From positions 280,001 through 344,000 of the forward strand of contig CM062218.1 of the NCBI GenBank assembly GCA_031216445.1: a stretch of 64,000 nt of DNA. Direction: 5' to 3'. Each line of letters starts with the position of its first letter. Positions within the stretch are counted from its first letter, which is position 1. The position numbers and the translations under genes were made by a program. The stretch comes from Lateolabrax maculatus (lineage: Eukaryota > Chordata > Actinopteri > Acropomatiformes > Lateolabracidae). Positions 58,807-64,000 of this stretch are shown in pieces. Below the pieces are notes generated by a model that searched no databases, had not been told where the DNA came from, and worked only from the letters and a program-made list of their open reading frames with translations.

Positions 58807-60797
58807 ACGTCCAGCAGCTGTTGGGGAGTAAAGAAGAGGTTCCCCCTGAGCAGCAGGAGTGGAGCCCCAGTCTGGACCAGGAGGATCCACCAGAGCCTCC
58901 ACACATTAAAGAGGAACAGGAGGAACTCTGGACCAGTCAGGAGGGAGAGCAGCTTCGAGGGCTGGAGGAGGCTGATATCACAGAGTTCCCCTTCACTCCT
59001 GTCCCTGTGAAGAGTGAAGAAGATGAAGAGAAACCTCAGTCCTCACAGCTTCATCAAAGACAATCTGAGCAGATGGAAACAGGATCTGATGGAGAGGACT
59101 GTGGAGGACCAGAACCAGCCAGGAACTCAGATCCAGATAGACATTTACAATTAGATGCTGATTACAAGACATCTGAATTTTCTGTAGCTGAGATCGAAGT
59201 CAGTTGTGATGACTGGGAGGAGACCAGAGAACCTCCGTCAGGTTTACACTCTCTGGGAGAAAGTGAAGACCCTGTAAATGATACGAGATGTAATTCTCCT
59301 GACAAACCATTTAGCTGCTCTGAGTGTGGGAAAAGATTTACAAAAAACGGATTTCTGGAGACACACATGAGAATGCACACAGGGGAGAAACCATTTAGTT
59401 GCTCAGTTTGTGGAAAGAAATATACAAAAAAAGGATATCTGATCCAACACATGGCCGTCCACAGAGGGGAGAAACGACACAGCTGCAACATTTGTAACAA
59501 AAGATTAGTTTGGCACTCAGGAATCGAGTGCCATAAGTGTGTTGGTGGGTTTTCACAGCTGCAGCTCACCTCACTGAGCTTCTCTGAGTGTGATAAAAGA
59601 CTTTGCTACAGTCATCATCTGAAGAAAGACACGGGAACTCACACTGAAGAAAATCTTTTCAGTTGCTCAGTTTGTGGTAGAAAATTTACACAAAGAGGGT
59701 ATCTGATACAACACATGGCACGCCACACAGGGAAGGTTCGATTCCGCTGCTGTGTTTGTGACAAAAGATTTGCTTGGCGTCATGAGCTCAAAAGCCACAA
59801 GTGTGTTCAGGAGGAAACTGAGGAGAACAGAGCCGGCAGCTCGACTGAATGGACAGGAACGGGAGCTGATGGAGAATCAGATTCTGGTGACAAGACTTCA
59901 GACTCTTCTGAACCTGAGCCAGAAGTCAGAGATGATGGTTGGAAGGAGACCAGAGAACCTCAGTCAGGTTCAAACTCTGTCCCTGTAAGTGATGGGGGAA
60001 GCAGCACTGACAAGAAATCCTTTATCTGTTCTGAGTGTGGTAAGACATTTTGCGGTGAGGATAATCTGAAGATACACATGAAAACTCACGCAGGAGAGAA
60101 ACCATTCAGCTGCTCCTTTTGTGAGAAAGGGTTTACACAGAAGGGGTATCTGACGAACCACATGGCAATCCACACAGAGGAGAAACGGTTCCTTTACTGC
60201 GTTTGTGGCAAAAGATTTGCTTGGCGGTACAACCTCAAAAACCACAAGTGTGCTGGTGAGTCGTCACAGCTTCATCCGAGTCCAGCTGAGCAGAACAGAG
60301 AAGCGGAGCCTCCAACCAGCAGCCCAGAAGCTTCAGACTCTCCCAAACTTCAGACTGTCAGTGCTGGTGATTGTAAGGAGACCAGAGAACCGCAGTCAAG
60401 TTTAAAACAAAATAGCAACGTCCATGAAGCTGATGTGAAAGGAGATACTGCAGAGAGACCATTCAGCTGCTCTCAGTGTGGCAAAGGATTTCGGCGCAAG
60501 AAAAATCTACAGGAACACATGAGAATTCATACAGGAGAGAAACCGTATGGTTGTTCAGTGTGTATGAAATATTTTTCTTGCAGCGGATCATTACGAAAGC
60601 ACCTGAGAATCCACACAGGAGAGAAACCTTTCAGTTGCTCGGTGTGTGGTAACCGTTTTACTGAAAGTGGACATCTGAAGGTGCACATGAGAACTCATAC
60701 AGGAGAAAAACCATTCACTTGTTCAGTTTGTGGTAAAAGTTTTACCTGGAGGCAAAGCTTTAATAATCACATGAAATATCATACAGAAACACTGTGA
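58807..60797 (+). CDS. C2H2 zinc-finger unit H, finger exon without its own leader
   Basis: The exon follows acceptor TTTCCTGCAG in phase 1 and encodes about 662 residues from DVQQLLGSKEEVPPEQQEW. It shares the acidic module with F and G, then has about 12 fingers. Three blocks repeat the pattern finger, finger, third motif ending HKC (for example CNICNKRLVWHSGIECHKC and CCVCDKRFAWRHELKSHKC), separated by acidic spacers. One finger at about 59577-59640 (SECDKRLCYSHHLKKDTGTH) has lost its first cysteine and first histidine, and another has tyrosine for the first cysteine (YCVCGKRF). The last four fingers are canonical with TGEKPF linkers. No leader lies between G and H, so it may be spliced from an upstream leader or start at the in-frame ATG 58785. 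Poly-A candidate AATAAA at 61317-61322. Confidence 0.82.
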
Positions 60798-62683
60798 CAG
60801 CACTGATATTCTGCTGCTCCGTGGCTCAAACAGATTCTTCATTTCCACATCAGTTATTCACCACAGAATAGTTCACAGTTACTCTGTTGGATGTGCTTCT
60901 TAAAGGAACATTCTGCTTTATTTCAGTCTGGTGTATTTTCCATTAATGTGGCTAACTACTACAACGTATATGAGGGCGAGCTGATATACGTTATATATGT
61001 ACCTGAAACACTTCGTTTCGAGTTCGACCCAAAGCAAACAGAGTTGCTGCCTGGATTGGCCATGACAGCTAACGACAGAGATGTACTTCCTGGTCACCTG
61101 CATATACGTGGGCCTGTTTACAGGTGAGGCTGAGGAGGGGAGGAGGTTCAGCACAATGGCGGATTATCCTGTGTACTGTAATGAGGTAGATCGTGAGTCA
61201 TTTCACTTTGATAACTCTGATGTTTTATATTTTATATTTGGACCTGAATTAATCTCTACAGCGAAGAGTTAAGTGATGTCGAGCCAAAGAGCCACAACAG
61301 ACACATTTATGGTTGAAATAAACCTGAATGTTCCTTTAACAAGATGTTTGCTTTTCTTTTTGTGTGATTATCTGGATTTTTTTTTCTCTACTTTTTGGGG
61401 TTCAGTGTGTAAGAAGTCGTCAACAGAAAGAGAAGCTCCTTTAGAAATCCAAACCCCGAAGAGTCGTAACTGGCTGTCTCATTTTCTGACGTATAACTTC
61501 ATTTAACAGCAGTGAACTTATTATATCTCAGCATGTTCACAGTTTAAAAACATCTTGCTATAGTTGAAGCATCCTGAGACCTTTAGCGTCTCTGAACTTT
61601 ACTGAAGTGCCATCTTTCCGCTGAAGAAAGACATTTTCCTTGTGCCTTTTCTAGTTGAGGAAGCTGAAATTTAAACTTAGTCAAATAACAGTTGAATTTA
61701 TGATTCTGGATGTTGGTGTGATGGCTTCATGTCACATGATCCAACACCAGACCGCCAGCTCTTCTGTCACAGTATATGATATGAAGATTTATGTCGTGAT
61801 CTTGTAAATAAAAGAACCAGTAAGGTGTTTTATCACAGACAGAACAGGTTAACTACATGATAATATATTTCTGTCTTCTCGTGGTAAATAACATCAGATC
61901 ACTTCAGTTCACTGCAGAGACACTTGTGATATACAGGAACGTATACAGCTTTTCTCAGTTTTGGTGAAAAAAATCTATTCTTTGCCTGGTTTATGAGTAA
62001 AATGCTGATTGTATTTTCTGTACTTTAGTTTTTCCTGTATCGTAATATATCGCTCAGCCTGTCGAGTGTTTAAATGTGGTGAATCCTTGATGTGTCTAAA
62101 GCTTCAGTAAAGTTTATTTTAGGAAAAAGGACTTGATCTTGGTTCTTTGTTGTTGCTTCAAACAGCAAGAAATGTCATTGACAAACATTCTGCATTTCAA
62201 CATGGAATCTGATCATCCATATATGTCTTTATACGTTCCTAAACCTGCATATTAAACTAAATTAATATAAGAAACATTGTTCATCTGGTCTTTGCTCAGT
62301 CACACTATAGTTGCTGGTTTCCAACACTAGAGGGCAGAACTTCTTTTCTTTTCTTACAGAATTGATCATATCAGGGTGGCTGTCAAACAGCAACGTGCAG
62401 AGAAACATGTTTATGGAAAGCAACTCAGAAACTACTGATTTACTGAACATCTTGTAAACAAATATTATCTCTTCCTGTTTTTGAAGCATTTAAAAACCAA
62501 ATGGCCGTCTTTTTAAAAATGGTAAGAATCTATTAAAGCTACTTGACTCCCTATAATAAAATGATCCCTTCTCACACCTTTATAAGACACGTTGACCTTT
62601 TTTTGAAATGATTTGTTTTGATCAGTGCTTGTATGTCTGGAGCCAGATTCCTCTGTGAGTACAGAATGAGTTCAGAGTGAAAC

Positions 62684-63159
62684 TCTGTCTGTCTCACTGT
62701 CTGTCTCACTGTCTCCCTGTCTGTCTGTCTGTCTGTCTGTCTCCCTGTCTGTCTCACTGTCTCCCTGTCTGTCTGTCTGTCTCCCTGTCTGTCTCACTGT
62801 CTGTCTGTCTGTCTGTCTCTGTCTGTCTGTCTCACTGTCTGTCTCACTGTCTCCCTGTCTGTCTGTCTGTCTCTCTGTCTGTCTGTCTCACTGTCTCCCT
62901 GTCTGTCTGTCTGTCTCACTGTCTCCCTCTCTGTCTCACTGTCTCCCTGTCTGTCTGTCTCCCTGTCTGTCTCACTGTCTCCCTGTCTGTCTCTCTGTCT
63001 GTCTCACTGTCTGTCTCACTGTCTCCCTGTCTGTCTGTCTCACTGTCTGTCTGTCTCACTGTCTCCCTCTCTGTCTGTCTGTCTCCCTGTCTGTCTCTCT
63101 ATCAGTCTGTCTCTCTGTCTGTCTCACTGTCTCCCTCTCTGTGTCTCTGTCTGTCTGAG
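62684..63159. repeat. (CTGT)n-based minisatellite
   Basis: CTGTCTGTCTCACTGTCTCC words in variable order for about 475 bp; purine-rich on the minus strand, similar in composition to 2542-3668. The 163-codon plus-strand ORF is an artefact. Confidence 0.93.
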
Positions 63160-63293
63160 ACATATTAACATTATAGTGTGTAAAAAAAAAAAGAAAAACA
63201 GAAAGTTGTCGACAGGAAGCTGAACAGCTGAAGCTGACACACTTCCAGCTTTTCTTTGAGTCAGTTTGCTGCCATCTTGAAGCTCCCTGATGC

Positions 63294-63590
63294 TGTCCTG
63301 TCCTCCTCACATCTGTCCTGTCCTCCTCACATCTGTCCTGTCCTCCTCACATCTGTCCTATCCTCCTCACATCTGTCCTGTCCTCCTCACATCTGTCCTT
63401 CCCCCTCACATCTGTCCTGTTCCCCTCACATCTGTCCTGTCCTCCTCACATCTGTCCTGTCCTCCTCACATCTGTCCTTCCCCCTCACATCTGTCCTGTT
63501 CCCCTCACATTTGTTCTGTCCTCCTCAAATCTGTCCTATCCTCCTCACATCTGTCCTTCCCCCTCACATCTGTCCTATCCTCCTCACACC
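63294..63590. repeat. 19-bp minisatellite TCCTGTCCTCCTCACATCTG
   Basis: About 16 copies of TCCTCCTCACATCTGTCCTG with variants TTCCCCCTCACATCTG. Plus-strand ORFs of 127 and 185 codons are artefacts. Confidence 0.93.
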
Positions 63591-64000
63591 TCCCCCTCCT
63601 CCACGTTTACTTCTTCCATCAGCAGCGGGGAGAAACCAGCTGTTTCTCCTCTTCAGACCCGGAAGTTGTTTGAAGCAGGAAGTCAAAGAAGACAAAAGAA
63701 CTTTTCTTTCCCTGAGCTCCTGCAGCGTGAAATACAACTTCCGGTACACTCGTGGACTTCAAAATAAATGTTTAGAGTTTATTTTCCAAGGACCCTTATG
63801 GTTGAATAAATGAATCCGTATAACATGAACACCAGAGGAGGAAGTACATGTCCATCACAGAAAACATCCCGATGAGAACAAAGTGAACAAGAACAACGTT
63901 CCTCACGGGACTTTATTTCGACGGGTTCCCGGAAGTTCACCGACCTTAACAGCGCGAGCATCCGGCGGAGGAGAGCCGTCACCCAGACCCAGACCCAGAC

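Larger units (their letters stand above)
60798..64000. other. 3' flank of unit H and right edge of window
   Basis: No gene that I can support. Two tandem arrays (listed) and AT-rich DNA. At 63655-64000 there are several ETS-like CCGGAAGT/ACTTCCGG words (63660, 63739, 63930), and a 67-codon minus-strand ORF at 63779-63982 of unknown worth. Confidence 0.55.

Noticed and set aside
62677..63813. Plus-strand ORFs of 127-185 codons near the right edge
   Set aside because: CTGT and TCCTCCTCACATCTG arrays; no domain.
63779..63982. 67-codon minus-strand ORF at the right edge
   Set aside because: Starts in CpG-rich sequence but no family recognised and the region is cut by the window edge; not enough to call.

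Overview
The window looks like vertebrate, most likely teleost (percomorph-type), nuclear DNA. Genes are split by GT-AG introns and the intergenic DNA is AT-rich. There are many mini- and microsatellites, a broken LINE, and a cluster of C2H2 zinc-finger genes built from a short coiled-coil leader exon plus one long finger exon. I see no bacterial operons, CRISPR array, rRNA or tRNA. All calls come from reading the sequence; no database search was run.

Layout. 1-9.7 kb (minus): the first four coding exons of a natriuretic peptide receptor / guanylate cyclase A gene (npr1), whose introns are filled with tandem arrays; the rest of the gene lies beyond the left edge. 9.7-16 kb: gene-poor, with a CpG-rich patch near 12.4-12.9 kb. 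16-33.3 kb (minus): four zinc-finger genes, here called A, B, C and D, each with a leader exon joined in phase 1 to a finger exon. 33.9-35.2 kb (plus): an intronless dusp11-like RNA phosphatase gene whose C-terminus is a 12-copy, 39-bp coding minisatellite; it is head-to-head with gene D. 36.3-37.3 kb (minus): a small, decaying zinc-finger gene E. 37.6-40.2 kb (minus): a degenerate LINE. 40.4-48.2 kb (minus): a complete 12-exon axonemal dynein intermediate chain gene (dnai2) with two X-box-like motifs upstream. 48.9-60.8 kb (plus): three zinc-finger units F, G and H sharing a near-identical acidic domain; G has an in-frame stop before its last two fingers, and H has no visible leader. 60.8-64 kb: repeats only.

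How the parts relate. npr1 (cGMP signalling) and dnai2 (ciliary motility) are ordinary single-copy type genes. The zinc-finger units behave like cassettes. The leader exons of C, F and G are identical or nearly so over about 300-450 bp, although C is on the opposite strand and carries a different finger family from F and G. All leader donors and finger-exon acceptors that I could place are phase 1, so leaders and finger exons are interchangeable in principle.

The two most unusual observations are (1) a 25-copy array in npr1 intron 2 whose unit is the splice acceptor plus the first 21 coding bases of exon 3, and (2) leader-exon sharing across zinc-finger subfamilies and strands.
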